A stretch of DNA of 64,000 nt. Origin: Benincasa hispida. Taxonomy: Eukaryota; Streptophyta; Magnoliopsida; Cucurbitales; Cucurbitaceae. The translations under genes were made by a program, and so were the position numbers. The DNA lies in NCBI RefSeq assembly GCF_009727055.1, contig NW_024064164.1, forward strand, positions 62,001 to 126,000. Direction: 5' to 3'. Under the pieces are notes generated by a model. The model saw only the letters and a program-made list of their open reading frames with translations. It did not search any database and was not told where the DNA came from. Shown piece after piece: positions 22,900 through 35,715 of this stretch; positions within the stretch are counted from its first letter, which is position 1, and every line of letters starts with the position of its first letter.

Positions 22900-23990
22900 A
22901 AACCTTCCTTAGAACAACCACCTACCTTGGAGCTGAAAACTCTACCAAGTCATTTGAAGTATGTTTTCCTTGGGCAGAATGAGATGTTTTCCTTGGGCAG
23001 AATGAGACCTTGCCGGTGATAATATCCTCTGCGCTACAAGAAGAACAAGAAAATGCGCTGCTTAGCATCCTGAAGAAGTACATAAAAGAAATTGGGTGGA
23101 CGCTAGCAGATATAAGAGGAATTAGCCCAAAATACTGCATGGACATAATTCGTCTCGAAGCAAACCAAAAAGGGTCTATCGAACCTCAACGCAGACTCAA
23201 CCCTGCGATGAAGAAGGTTGTAAAAAAGGAGATCATTAAGTGGTTGGACACAGGCATCATATACCCAATCGCCGATAGCACGTGGGTTAGCCCCGTGCAA
23301 TTCGTTCCTAAGAAGGGAGGAATGATAGTACTCCCGAATGCAAAGAACGAGTTAATACCAATGAGGACCGTCACTGGCTGGCGAATTTGTATGGACTACC
23401 GGAAGCTTAATGCGGCGACGAAGAAGGGCCATTTCCCTTTGCCTTTTATTGATCAAATGCTAGACCGACTAGCAGGAAATGACTACTTCTGTTTTCTTGA
23501 TGGGTATGCGAGCTACAACCAGATAATGATCACACTTGAAGACCAAGAAAAGATCACATTCACCTGCCCATATGGAACGTTTGCTTTTTGCCGCATGTCG
23601 TTCAGATTATGCAATGTGTCGAGCACGTTTTAGAGGTGCATGATGGCAATCTTCTTCGAGTATCTCGAGGATTTAGTAGAATTTTTATGGACGATTTCTC
23701 AGTTTACGGGCAAATGTATGAAGTCTGTCTAAAAAATTTGGAGAAGATACTAAAAAGATGCGAAGACAAATCTGGTGCTGAATTGGGAGAAATGCCATTT
23801 CATGGTTAACGAAGGAATTGTGCTTGGGCACAAGGTTTCCAAGGAAGAGCTGGAGGTGGATAAAGCGAAAATTGAGGCCATTGAAAAACTTCCACCTCCA
23901 GCAAATGTGAAGGCTGTAAGGAGTTTCTTGGGACATGCAGGATTCTACCATCGATTTGTGAAGGACTTCTTGAAGCTAGCTTGACCATTG
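22900..23990 (+). pseudogene. Reverse transcriptase (element A)
   Basis: The frame 23010-23632 covers the N-terminal half: a GWTLADIRGISPKYCMD segment, WVSPVQFVPKKGG, WRICMDYRKLN and FIDQMLDRLAG, then CFLDGYASYNQI with the first catalytic Asp and TFTCPYGTFAF. A TAG at 23631-23633 replaces an expected Gln codon. After it, FMDD lies at 23684-23695 with a frameshift just before, followed by CHFMVNEGIVLGHKVS and VRSFLGHAGFYHRF. All catalytic aspartates are present, so the domain is recently broken rather than ancient. It would copy element RNA into cDNA. Confidence 0.92.
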
Positions 23991-24435
23991 AGTGCATTGC
24001 TAGAGGCATACAAAACTTTCGACTTTGATGCACAATGCCTCAACACATTCAAAGTACCGAAGAACGCATTAATTACTGCGCCTATTTTGACCGCATCTAG
24101 CTGGACAAAGCCATTCGAGCTAATGTGCGATGCCAGCGGTTATGCGATGAGGGTAGTGTTAGCATAGAAGGAAAAGACAATATTACACCCCATTGCATAT
24201 GCGAGCAGAACATTGAACTCACCCAGGCTAACTACACTACCACAGAGAAGGAGCTTCTTGCGGTTATCTTTGCGCTTGATAAATTTAGATCTTACTTATT
24301 GGGATCAAAGTGATAGTTCACACCAACCACTTAGCAATAAAATATTTAATGACCAAAAAAGATGCAAAGTCGAGGCTAATTCGATGGGTTCTCCTCCTCT
24401 AAAAATTCAACATAGAGATAATTGACTGCAAGGGA
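23991..24435 (+). pseudogene. RNase H (element A)
   Basis: The sequence reads ELMCDASGYAM with frame breaks near 24145, then [20 protein letters not shown] (about 24228-24290), a stop-and-shift at 24312, and [11 protein letters not shown] continuing into WVLLL. These are the conserved RNase H catalytic and substrate segments of plant gypsy elements. Several single-base shifts separate them. Confidence 0.85.
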
Positions 24436-24899
24436 ATGGAGAACCAGGTCGCGGACCACCTATCGAGATTAGAGAATCCGGAAGTAGACTGCATTCGGTC
24501 AGAGGTGAACGCATACTTTCCAGACGAGCAGTTATTCAAACTTAAAGAATTACCATGGTACGCAAATCTTGTCAATTTTCTAGTCTGCGAGCAATTTCCA
24601 AAAAAGTACACAGCCCACCAAAATAGGCGGCTTATGCATGAGTGTAAATCCTACTGCTGGGACGAGTCAAATTTTTACAAGAGGGGGTCAGACCAGATCT
24701 TGCGACTATGTGTGCTAGAGACTGCTTTTCAGTGCATACTTTCTCAATGTCATGACTCACCCTATGGCAGACATTTTGAAGGTCAACGCACAGCAGCAAA
24801 AGTATTACAGAGCGGGTATTATTGGCCAACTCTATTTAAGGATGCGCGAGACTATTCTATGAAATGCGACAAGTGCCAACGCACAGGAAACATTTCATG

Positions 24900-24900
24900 N
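24900..24900. other. Single N joining overlapping contigs
   Basis: The 140 bp after the N repeat, with about 5-10% differences, the sequence before it (24611-24690 and 24848-24899). The inverted copy near 33310-33400 runs through without this duplication. The join is therefore an assembly artefact. Confidence 0.85.
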
Positions 24901-25656
24901 TTCTAGAGAATTACACAGCCCACCAAAAGAGGCGGCTTATGCATGAATGTAAATCCTACTACTGGGACGAGCCGAATATTTACAAGAGAGGGTCAAGATT
25001 ATTCTATAAAATGTGACAAGTGCCAATGCACGGGAAACATTTCATGGAAGAATGCGATGCCGATGAACATTATATTGGAATTGGAACTCTTCAACGTATG
25101 GGGCATAGACTTCATGGGACCATTCACACCATCAAATGGTCACAAGTACATTCTGTTGGCCGTCGATTATGTCTCCAAGTGGATTGAAGCGGTATCATGC
25201 GTCACAAACAATGCAGCGACAGTCTCCAGATTCTTGCGAAGAAACATTTTCACTCGTTTTGGCACCCCACGTGCCATAATAAGTGATAAAGGCTCCCACT
25301 TTGTCAATGGCATCATTAACAGACTATTGCTCCAGTACAATGTCCATCATAAGATCGCCACTGCATATCACTCCCAGACAAATGGCCAAGCCGAGGTGTT
25401 TAATAGGGAAATCGAGCTGATTCTAGAAAAGGTGGTGAATCCCTCACGAAAGGATTGGGCCATGAAGCTTGACGATGCCTTGTGGGCATATAGAACTGCC
25501 TATAAAACACCCATAGGCATGTCCTTATATGCGCTGGTGTTTGGGAAGGCATGTCATTTACCATTGGAATTAGAGCATAAGGCGTTGTGGGCAATGAAAA
25601 AGCTTAACTTTGATTTGAAGACTGCAGGGGAGGAGAGAAAACTTCAGTTGTTCGAG

Positions 25657-25661
25657 CTAGA
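25657..25661. repeat. Target-site duplication of element G, left copy (CTAGA)
   Basis: CTAGA is repeated at 44443-44447. Rejoining gives the normal integrase reading ELDEW. Confidence 0.92.
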
Positions 25662-27401
25662 TGTAACGCGTATTTTTTGTATGTATGTAAGTCCATGCCA
25701 TAAACTTGATGACATAGATTTTATGCGATGATATGTGATACTAGTTAGATATGCATTATTAATGAATGTTCTTGTAGTATGCTGTGCATTGTCATAAGTT
25801 TCCTTGCGTTGAAACCAAGTATAATTTCACTGCAAGTTTCTCGGTGTGATCCAAGGTCAAACATAGGGACTGTTTGAGGTTATTGCATTATGTTTGTGAT
25901 ATATGCAACCAGGGATTTTTCAATTTATAAAAGAGGTTTATGTACAAGTAATTAAACATGCGATAAAGTAAAGTAAAGTTGTAAAAATGAGATAATAACA
26001 TAAATCTAAGCTAAGATGATACAAGATACAGGTTTCATGATACAAGATACTGAGGTCAAGGCTGGCTGTGAAGATTATACAAAGATCGTGTAATGTAGTG
26101 ACAAGTCTTATGTGTGAAGTAGAAACAGATAGGACAATTAATACAAACATCGCAAGTTCCTTAATTGCGTTAAGGATATAAGTACGGTTTCGCTTTTCCT
26201 TTGGCGTACACCTCTCGATGATCGGCCGCATTCCCACATCTTTGTGGTGAAACAGGGACGAACGTAGTGAACGCAAGGTTGCTTCCATCTCTGGAAGTAC
26301 TACTTGCTTTAGTTAACGCATTCTTCTAATCTTCTCTCGACAGATCAAGTTACTCATTGAATCCATATTAATTACCAAGGTATTAAGAAAACTTCATGGA
26401 GAAAACGATTAATGGAGGAACGGAAATAGATAGAAAAGTGGAAATGAAAGTGATCGAGACATTCAATAACACTATTTAACGTCTGATACATGATTTGTGA
26501 ATGAAGGGATTAAGAGAATGAAATACAACTGATGAAATAGAGTTAGAAACAAATACAAATAAATGCCAACGTCTTGGCACTGATCTGGATGGGAGATTTG
26601 CTTGCCGGCGTGGATGGATCATGTGGAAGGATGAGCTTCCCTCTCAGGCTTGCTCAACTGGTAGCAAGGATCTAAGCATAGAGCTTCACAGTGGGGATCT
26701 GGCTGAATCGCACTGAGACTCACCTTTCGGCCTTGTCTATTCTCTTCCTGGATTTCTTCCGATCAGTACTCAGCTCAGCCTTTCTCTCAATAATCTAGCA
26801 TCAATTAGCCCTCGTATCAAGTATATCTTCTCTGAATTCTATGGGGGTATTTATAGGCGAAAAGCTTTGACTCTTGGCTTGTGGACTCGACTTCTTGTTA
26901 TGGAAATTCCGAAGACGATGGAATAAATATTCCTTTTGTTATGCAATCAGACCGTCAAATCTGCACAACGGTTTAGTTGTACACGTGTCACAATCCTCCA
27001 CGTTTGCATTGCTCAGCTGCAACTTTCGATCGGTTGCTCGCATGCGGTGTTGTTTTTATTATTGCATGCGGTTGAAATTCAGCTCGGGATCGACTATCGC
27101 ATTGCGCCGTCATTGCATTAATCGTCTCTTCATTGTTGATTGATGGGCACAATGTGATAGAGATGCATTGTTTAGTTTCTCATTGAGCCTTGATCGCAAG
27201 CGGTGACTTGGTTTCCTGCAAAACAGTAGTAGAAATATCCTCTTCTACCATCTTAATGATGTTAGTGGGTGTAATTGCGTTAATTTATATTTATTGTATT
27301 TCTGAGCTAATTTTCATACAATCGACGCATATTCCTTCTCTTTTGGCCGCAATATTTGAATAAGAACAGCATAAATAACTTGATATTTCTACAAGTTATC
27401 A
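25662..27401 (-). repeat. 3' LTR of element G
   Basis: It starts TGATAACTTGTAGAAATATC on the minus strand at 27401 and ends CGTTACA at 25662, 1740 bp. It matches 42604-44442 apart from an 84-bp segment present only in the right copy (43301-43385). The 3'-end module lies at 25815-25872. Confidence 0.92.
26848..26855 (-). promoter_or_regulatory. TATA box of the 3' LTR of element G
   Basis: TATAAATA on the minus strand, before CCCCCATAGAATTC; the same box is at 43892-43899. Confidence 0.6.
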
Positions 27402-27414
27402 CACCCCCAAATTT
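27402..27414 (-). promoter_or_regulatory. Polypurine tract of element G
   Basis: AAATTTGGGGGTG on the minus strand, abutting the LTR start at 27401, with the GCTTGAGGACAAGC hairpin 23 nt upstream (27424-27437). Confidence 0.88.
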
Positions 27415-28426
27415 AGATATATGGCTTGTCCTCAAGCAATATCTTCTACTAAGACAATAATGCTCAATTCCTATCCTACATTTTTGCATCGATTGGTTGC
27501 TCCGAATGTTACACTTAGGCACATTTCTTAACAATGCAATTTCCTTCTATCTTGCTAATTCTTGACAAAGCCATACTTTATTCTTTATATAACAAATTTC
27601 TGCTCAAAGATGCTTTTCTAGTATTTTTTTTAAAAATAGAATATTTATCTCTTCTTTGTCAAAACAACTTGATATGTCTATATGCGGTGGTCAAACTTTG
27701 GCGACATTTATTAGAGACATGGTTACACCTTCAGTTTTGGTTTTTTCCCAGGGTGTTCATGCGAACATCCAACTACTGTCTGCTGTTGCTTAATTTCAAA
27801 CTTTAACAATAACTAAACTTTACAGGTTGGGAACATTTTGAAGGTTTTCCTTGCGTTGACATTGGAGTTTCCCTTCCACCTTCGTTTTTTTTTTTTTTTT
27901 TGGAAAATGGACACATTTTCTTAAATACTGCATATTCTTGATCTTATCTGCTCAGACCTTCCTCACCACCAAATTTAAGATGAGTAAGGTCCTCATTGAA
28001 TTGTTTGGATAGATTAGACAAACACTTAGAAGAAAATATCAAAAAGAAGGTTTGAGCAGAACTTTGAAAGATAAAAGGTAAAGTACTGCTAAACTAAGAA
28101 TTAACTAAGTGTTAGTCACAATTTACAAGGTATGGGAAATGTTTCTAAGTATAGATATATTATACATCATGGCAACGCAATGAATAACGCAAAAAAATAA
28201 AAGGTCAGAACATCGCAAATATTGTCAAAGGATGATAACGAAAAAGGCACAGGCAAAAAGGAGCGAAATGTACTCATTTGTATTGAATATGGACAAAGTA
28301 TACAAATAATTAAAAATTAACGCAACACAAAATTGTTGCCTGTACAAAGAATCAAAGAATTTAATGAAATAATGAATTGAAATAAAAAAATATTGCAGAA
28401 TGGCCGCATAAAAAAATAGAATGTAA
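27415..28426 (-). other. 3' non-coding region of element G
   Basis: It holds the hairpin at 27424-27437, a TTGGATGTTCGCATGAACA segment near 27750-27775, a 17-base A run on the minus strand (27885-27901) and a second, weaker polypurine-like box at 27966-27976. I see no protein. Confidence 0.65.
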
Positions 28427-29180
28427 GGATTATTGCTGAGGAGCCGGAGGGTCTAGAGGAGGGTTTCGCGGTGATGCAAAAGAAGTTTCTTCAAAAAGCA
28501 AGTGTTGCCTGAGATTTGGGGGCACCAATGGACCATGAAGGTATGCTGTGAGAAAATTAAAGTATTCATGGTTGTGCTCCGCAAGTTGTCTTTGGTGGCG
28601 GTTGATCGTATGAGTGTTGCGATGTATGTTGATCAACGCTTCCCTTGATGTGGCAACACTGCACTGAATACTATCAACTTGTTCCATGACTGCATCAAAC
28701 CGCTATTCGAAGTAGGCTTGTTGTTGATTGAAGAGTTGCTGCTGTTGGAAGAGAAGTTGTTGTTGTTGGGTCAAAAGTGACCGCATTTTTGCTAACTTAG
28801 CAGCCAGAGAGGTTATGGAGGGTTTTGTCTGTGATGTCTCACCAACATCGTTCTGGGGTTGGGCAAAGGTGCCTTCACCCAAATCGTGTGGGTCATCAAC
28901 TTGCGGTGGTGTAATGGAAGGTTACGGTGATGAGGTTGAAGGTGAAGTTAGGGCTGCTGGGTGAACAGTTGGAGAATTGGGAATGAGGAGAAGATTGGTA
29001 AAGTGTTCATGAAGTGGAGAAGAAGGTTGTGCGGGTTACCTCAAGTTGCTTGCAGGGACCAAAAGCCTTAAGAGACCACAGTAAAGAAGACAAGGGAAAT
29101 AAAAAGGTCCAGAGTTCAACAACGCAGTGATCCAAAACCTTTCCTTCCCTTTGTAACTCCCTTCAAACCCTCCAAGCCCA
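28427..29180 (-). pseudogene. C-terminal part of the element G transposon-like protein
   Basis: The minus strand reads a QVDDPHDLGEGTFAQPQ segment, a glutamine-rich stretch, AYFE, a TAG at 28703-28705, then FDAVMEQVDSIQ and a tail ending at a stop at 28430. A Q-rich, coiled-coil-like C-terminus fits the plant 'putative transposon protein' family whose N-terminal part lies at 38021-40330 in the same orientation. 29037-29180 is the single-copy centre of the large palindrome. The function is unknown; I infer the two parts belong together because removing the inverted copy between them brings them adjacent, apart from the gap. Confidence 0.65.
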
Positions 29181-29257
29181 ACCCGCACATACACTTTCTT
29201 CTCCACTTCATGAACACTTTTACCAATCTTCTCCTCATTCCCAATTCCTCCACTGCT

Positions 29258-29835
29258 TCGATACACCAGCAGCCCGTAAACTTCCACCTTCAACTCATCA
29301 AACCGTAAACGCTCTCATTACACCAACCGCAAGTTGAATGACCCACACGATTCTGGGAAGGCACCTTTGCCCAACCCCAGAACGAATGTTGGTGAGACAT
29401 TCACAGACAAAAACCCTCCATAACCTCTCTGCTGCTAAGTTAGCAAAATGCGGTCCTTTTTGACCCAACAACAACAAACTTCTCTTCCAACAGGCAGCAA
29501 CTCTTCAATCAACAACAAGCCTACTTCGAATAGCGGTTGAATGCAAGTCATGGAACAAGTTGATAGTATTCAGTGCAGTGTTGGCCACATCAAGGGAAGC
29601 GTTGATCACATACAATCGCAACACTCATACGATCAACCGCACCAAAGGACAACTGCGGAGACACAACCATGAATACTTTAATTTTCTCACAGCATACCTT
29701 TCATGGTCCATTGGTGCCCCCCAAATCTCCAGGCAACACTTGTGCTTTTTGGAAGGAAACTTCTTTTGCATCACCGGCGAAACCCTCCTCTATGACCCTC
29801 CGCTTCCCAGCATAATCCTAATTCTATTTTTTTAT
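29258..29835 (+). pseudogene. Inverted copy of the element G C-terminal ORF
   Basis: It reads the same Q-rich segment and MEQVDSIQ-like tail as 28427-28960 but frameshifted several times, for example in the PLVPPNLRQH region. The shared in-frame TAG (29531-29533) marks it as the same copy rather than a separate paralogue. Probably not a real locus. Confidence 0.7.
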
Positions 29836-30857
29836 GCGGCCAATTCTGCAATATTTTTTATTTCAATTCATTATTCATTAATCTTTGATTCTTACAGCAC
29901 AATTTTGTGTTGCCGTTTAAATTTTTTAATTATTTGTATACTTTGTCCAATATCAATACAAAATGAGTACATTTCGCCTCTTTTGCCTTGTGCCTTTTTC
30001 GTTATATCCTTTGACAATATTTGGCGATGTTCTGAACCTTTTATTTTTTTGCGTTATTCATTGCGTTGCCATGATGTATAATATATCTAATACTTAGAAA
30101 CATTTCCCATACCTTGTTAAATTGTGACTAACACTTTAGTTATTTCTTAGTTTAGCCAAGTAACTTACTTTTTATCTTTTCAAAAGTTCTGCTCAAACCT
30201 TCTTTTGATATTTTCTTCTAAAGTGTTGTCTAATCATCCAAACAATTCAATTGAGGACCTTACTCATCTTAAATTTGGTGGGATGAGGAAGGTCTGAGCA
30301 GGATAAGATCAAAGAATAGCAGTATTTAGAAAATGTGTCCATTTTCCAAAAAAAAAAAAAAAACGAAGGTGGAAGGGAAACTCCAATGTCAACGCAAGGG
30401 AAAACCTCAAAAATGTCCCAACCTGTAAGAGTTTAGTTATTTGTTAAAGTTTGAAATTAAGCAACAGCAAACAGTAGTTGGATGTTCGCATTGAACACCC
30501 TGGGAAAAACCAAAACTGGAAGGTGTAACCATTCTCTAATAAATGTCCCAAAGTTTGACCACCGCATATAGACATATCAAGTTGTTTTTGACAAGAAGAG
30601 ATAAATATTCTATTTTTTTAGAAAAAAATACTAGAAAAGCATCTTTGAGCAGAAATTGTTATATAAGAAATAAAGTATGGCTTTTGTCAAGAATTAGCAA
30701 GATAGAAATAGGAAATTGCATTTGTTAAGAAAATGTGCCTAAGTGTAAGCATTCGAAGAGCAACCATCGATGCCAAAAATGTAGCGATAGGAATTGAGCA
30801 TTATTGTCTTAGTAGAATATATGCTTGAGGACAAGCAATATATCTAAATTTGGGGTG
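29836..30857 (+). repeat. Inverted copy of the element G 3' non-coding region
   Basis: Mirror of 27402-28426. The homopolymer that is 17 bases in the left arm is 14 here (30350-30363), a typical length error of uncorrected long reads. Confidence 0.75.
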
Positions 30858-32648
30858 TGATAACTTGTAGAAATACACAGTTATTTATGCTGTCTTATTC
30901 ATAATATTGCGGCCAAAAGAGAAGGAATATTTGCGTCGATTGTTATGAAAATTAGCTCAGAAATACAAATAAATATTAATTAAACGCATTACACCCACTA
31001 ACATCATTTAAGATGGTAGAAAGAGGATATTTCTAACTAACTGTTTTGCAGGAAAACCAAGTCACCGGCTTGCGATCAGAGGCTCAATAGAAACTAAAAA
31101 TGCATCTCTATCACATTGTGCCTATCAATCACAAGAAGAGACGATTAATGCAATGACGGCGCAGATGCGATAGTCTGATCCGAGCTGAAATTTACAACCG
31201 CATGCAATAATAAAACAACGACCGCATGCGAGCAAGCCGATCGAAAAGTTTGCAGCTGAGCAATTGAAAACGTGGAGATTGTGACACGTTAAACTAAACC
31301 GTTGTTGCAGATTGACGGTCTGATTTGCATAACAAAGGAATATTTATTCCAATCGGTCTTCGAATTTCCATAACAAGATAGTCGAGTCCACAAACCAAAT
31401 CAAGTAAAGGCTTTTCGGGCCTATAAATACCACCCATAGAATTCAGAAAGATATAACTGATACAGGGCTAATTGATGTGCTAGATAGTGAGAGAAAGGCT
31501 GAGCTTGAGTACTGATCGGAAGAAACCAGGAAGAAATAAAGACAAGCCGAAAGGTGAGTCTCAGTGCGATTCAGCCAAGATCCCCACTGTGAAAGCTCTA
31601 TGCTTAGATCCCTTGCAACCAGTTGAGCAATGCCTGAGAGGGAGAGCTCATCCTTCCACAATGATCCATTTCCACGCCGGCGAAGCAAAATCTCCCATCC
31701 AATAGTGCCAGACGTTGGCATTTATTTGTATTTTGTTTTCTAACTCTTATTTCAATCAGTTGTATTTCATTCTCTTAATTCCCTTCATTCACAAAATCAA
31801 TGTATCAGACGGTTAAATAGTTGTTATTGATGTCTCGATCACTTTCATTTCCACTTTTCTAATCTATTTCCCGGTTCCTCCATTAAATCGTTTTCTCCAT
31901 TGAAGTTTTCTTAATACCCTTGGTAATTAATATTGGATTCAAATGAGTAACGTTGAATCTGTTCGAAGAGAAGATTAGAAGATGCGTTAACTAAAGCAAG
32001 TAGTACTTCAGAGATGGAAGCAACCTTTGCGTTCACGTACGTCGGTCCCTGTTTTTCAACCTACAAAGATGTGGGAATGCGGCCGATCATCGAGAGGTGT
32101 ATCGCCAAAGGAAAAGCGAAACCGTACTTATATCCTTAAACCCAATTAAGGAAACTTGCGTTAGTTGTTTGTTTTAATTGTTCCTATCTGTTTTCTACTT
32201 CACACATAAGACTTGTCACTACTACGTCTTTGTTTAATCCTTCACAGCCAGCCTTGACCTCAGTATCTGTATCCATGAAACCTGTATCTTTGTATCCATC
32301 TTAGCTTAGATATGTTATTTATCTCATTTTACAACTACTTTACTTTACTTTTATCGCATTTTAATTACTTGTACATAAACCCTCTTTTATAAATTGAAAA
32401 TCCCTGGTTGCATAATCACAATAACATAATGCATAACTCAAACAGTCCCTATTGTTGACCTTGGATCACACGAGAAACTTCAGTGAAATTATACTTGGTT
32501 TCAACGCAAAAACTTAAGACAATGCAAAGCATACTACAGAACATTCATTAATAATGCATATCTAACTAGTATACATATCATCGCATAAAATCTATGTCAA
32601 TCAAGTTATGGCATGGGACTTACATACGATACAAAAAATACGCGTACA
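30858..32648 (+). repeat. Inverted copy of LTR G
   Basis: Starts TGATAACTTGTAGAAATACA and ends ACGCGTACA. It lacks the 84-bp segment of the real 5' LTR, so it copies the 3' LTR at 25662-27401. Confidence 0.8.
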
Positions 32649-35600
32649 TTCTAGCTGAACAAACTGAAGTTTTCCTCTCCTCCCCTGCCAGCAGTCTTCA
32701 AATCAATAGTAACTTTTTCATTGCCCACAAACGCCTTATGCTCTAATTCCATGCGTAAATGACAATCCTTACCCAAACACCAGCGCATATCAGGACATGC
32801 TATGGTGTTTTTATAGGCAGTTCTATATGCCCAACAAGGCATCGTCAAGCTTCATGGCCCAATCCTTTCGTGAGGATTCACCACCTTTTCTAGAAGTCAG
32901 CCTCGAGTTTCCCTACTTAAACACCTCGTTGGCCATTGTCTGGGAGTGATATGCCAGTGGCGATCTTATGATGGACATTGTACTGGAGCAAGTAGTCTGT
33001 TAATGATGCCATTGACAAAGTGGGAGCCTTTTAGTCCACTTATTATGGCACTGGGGTGCCAAAACGATTGAAAATGTTTCTTTCGCAAGAATCTGGAGCC
33101 TGGTCGCTGCATTGTTTGTGACGCATGATACCGCTTCAATCCACTTTTTGGAGACATAATCGACGGCAACAGGAATGTAACTTGTACCATTTGATGTGTG
33201 ATATGGTCCCATGAAGTCTTATGCCCATTACGTGAAGAGTTCCAATTCCAATATAAATGTTGCATCGGCATCGCATTCTTCCATAAATGTTTCCTGTGCG
33301 TTGGCACTTGTTGCATTTCATTAGAATAGTCTCGCGCATCCTTAAATATGAAGTTTGGCACTAATCCTCTCTTCTGTAATACTTTTGCTGCTGTGCGTTG
33401 ACCTTACAAAATTCTGCCATAAGGTGATCCATGACATGAGAAAGTAAATGCACTGAAAAGCAGTCTCTAGCACACATATGTCGCAAGATCTGGTCTACCC
33501 CTCCTTGTAAAAATTTGAACTCGTCCAGCAGAGATTTACAACTCATGCATAACCCGCATTTGGTGGGCTGTGTACTTTTTGGAAATTGTCGCAGACTAGA
33601 AATGACAAGATGCGACCATGGAAACTAAGTGAATAACTGCTCGTCTGGGAAAGTATTGCGTTCCACCTCTGACCGAATGCAGTCTACTCCGGATTCTCTA
33701 ATCTCGATAGGTGGTCCGCGACCTGGTTCCCATTTCCTTGCAGTCAATATCTCTATGTGTGAATTTTTAGAGGAGGAGAACCCATCGAATTGCCCTCGAC
33801 TTTGCATCTTTTTTTGGTCATTAAATATTTTATTGCTAGTGGTTGGCTGTGAAACTAATCACTTTTTGTCCCATAAGTAAGATCTAATTTATCAGCGCAA
33901 AGATAACGCCCAAGAAGCTGCCTTCTCTGTGGTAGTGTAGTTAGCCTGGGAGTTCAATGTTTCTGCTCGCATATGCAATGGGTTAATATTGTCTTTTCCC
34001 TTCTATGCTAACACTACCCTCATCGCATAACGCTGGCATCGGCACATTAGCTCGATATGGCTTTGCTCAGCTAGATGGCGGTTCAACAATAGGCGCAGTA
34101 ATTAATGCGTTCTTCGGTACTTGAATGTGTTTGAGGCATTGTGCATCAAAAGTCGAAAGTTTTTGTAATGCCTCTAGCAATGCACTCAATGGTCAAGCTA
34201 GCTTCAAGAAGGTCCCTTCACAAATCGATGGTAGAATCCTGCAGTGTCCCAAGAAACTCCTACAGCCTTCACATTTGCTGGAGTGGAAGTTTTTCAATGG
34301 CCTCATTTTCGCTTTATCCACTTCCAGCTCTTCCTTGAAACCTTGTGCCCAAGCACAATTTCCTTCGTTAACCATGAATGGGCATTTCCTCCTTTCTCCC
34401 AATTCAGCACCGAGATTTGTCCTTCGCATCTTTTAGTATCTTCTCCAAATTTTTTTAGACAGACTTCAATACATTTGCCCGTAACTGAGAAATCGTCCAT
34501 AAAAAATTTCTATAAATCCTCGAGATACTCGAAAAAGATTGCCATCATGCACCTCTAAAACGGTGCTCGAACACATTGCAAATCTGACGACATGACGCAA
34601 AAAAGCAAACCGTTCCATATGGGCAGGTGAAATGTTGATCTTTTCTTGGCTTCAAGTGTGATCATTATCTGGTTGTAAGCTCGCATACCCATCAAAGAAA
34701 CAGAAGTATGTCCATTTCCTGCAGTCGCGTCTAGCATTTGATCAATAAAAGCAAAGGGAAATGGCCCTTTTGGTCGCCGCATTAAGCTTCCGGTGAGTCC
34801 ATACAAATTTCGCGCAAGCCAGTGACGGTCCCTCATGGTATTAACCGTTCTTTGCATTCGGGAGTAACTATCATTCCTCCTTCTTAGAAACGAATTGCAC
34901 GGGCTAACCACGTGCTATCGGCGATTGGGTAATATTGCCTGTGTCAACCACTAATGATCTCCTTTTTTACAACCTTTCTCATCGCAGGTTGAGTCTGCGT
35001 TTTTGAGGTTCGATAGACCCTTTTTGTGTTGTTCGAGAACGAATTATGTCCATGCCAGTATTTTTGGCTAATTCCTCAAATTAATAAATTGCTACGTCCA
35101 CCCATTTCTTTTATGTACTCTTGCAGGAGCTAAGCAGCGGCATTTTCTTGTTCTTCTTGTAGCGCAGAGGATATTATCACCGGCAAGGTCTCATTCTGCC
35201 CAAGGAAAACATCTCATTTCTGCCCAAGAAACATACCTTCAAAATGACTTGGTAGATTTTTTCAAGCCTCCAAAGGTAGGTTGTTGTTTCTAAGGAAGGT
35301 TTTTTGTGTTTTTCTCTCTTCATTCAATTCAAATTTTCTTCATTGTTGACTTCTCCGTGATTACATGGTGCAGGTTTCCACGGACGCCATTCGCAATCCT
35401 CATCTTTCAAATCTTCTTCTTCGAACATCTGATTCTTCATCGTAACTTTGTTCAATTGTAAGATTCCTGATAGGTCTTCATCTTTGATACTTTCATTGCT
35501 TTGAGTAGTGTAAACCTGAGCTTCTCTCCGATTTTACTCATCGTGAATCTCTCCTTTGTAAACAATCAAATTTGAGCCACGACCGTAGATAAAAATGGCC

Positions 35601-35715
35601 GTCCAATATGATAGGCACATCTTTGTCCGCCTCATATTCTAGAAGGATGAGTCTACTGGTAGAATGAATTTATAAATTGAGACAAGACATCCTTCAACTA
35701 TCCCCTCAGGGTGTA
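32649..35715 (-). pseudogene. Inverted copy of element A integrase, RNase H and RT
   Basis: The minus strand carries broken pieces of the same domains as 22504-25661: an integrase core with FGTP-like and LPLCQW-type frameshifted fragments (32966-33212), a KVLQ/KDARDYS zinc region (33310-33400), RT pieces with SFLGHCRI (34193-34429) and AYNQIMITLE (34555-34911). Frames change every 50-150 bp, far more than in the left arm. There is no duplication at the site matching N 24900. Confidence 0.78.

Larger units (their letters stand above)
24436..25661 (+). pseudogene. Integrase, cut by element G (element A)
   Basis: The frame 24436-24899 holds the RNase H-integrase linker and the HHCC zinc region (CHDSPYGRHF and KCDKCQRTGNIS). 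A single N at 24900 is followed by a second, slightly different version of the same segment (24912-25050). The core then reads [18 protein letters not shown] and NGQAE, giving the D-x58-D-x35-E catalytic set. It continues through a YKTPIGMS segment to QLFEL, where element G is inserted at 25661. The frame resumes at 44448 with DEWRIQAYENAKIYKKR. Confidence 0.92.
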
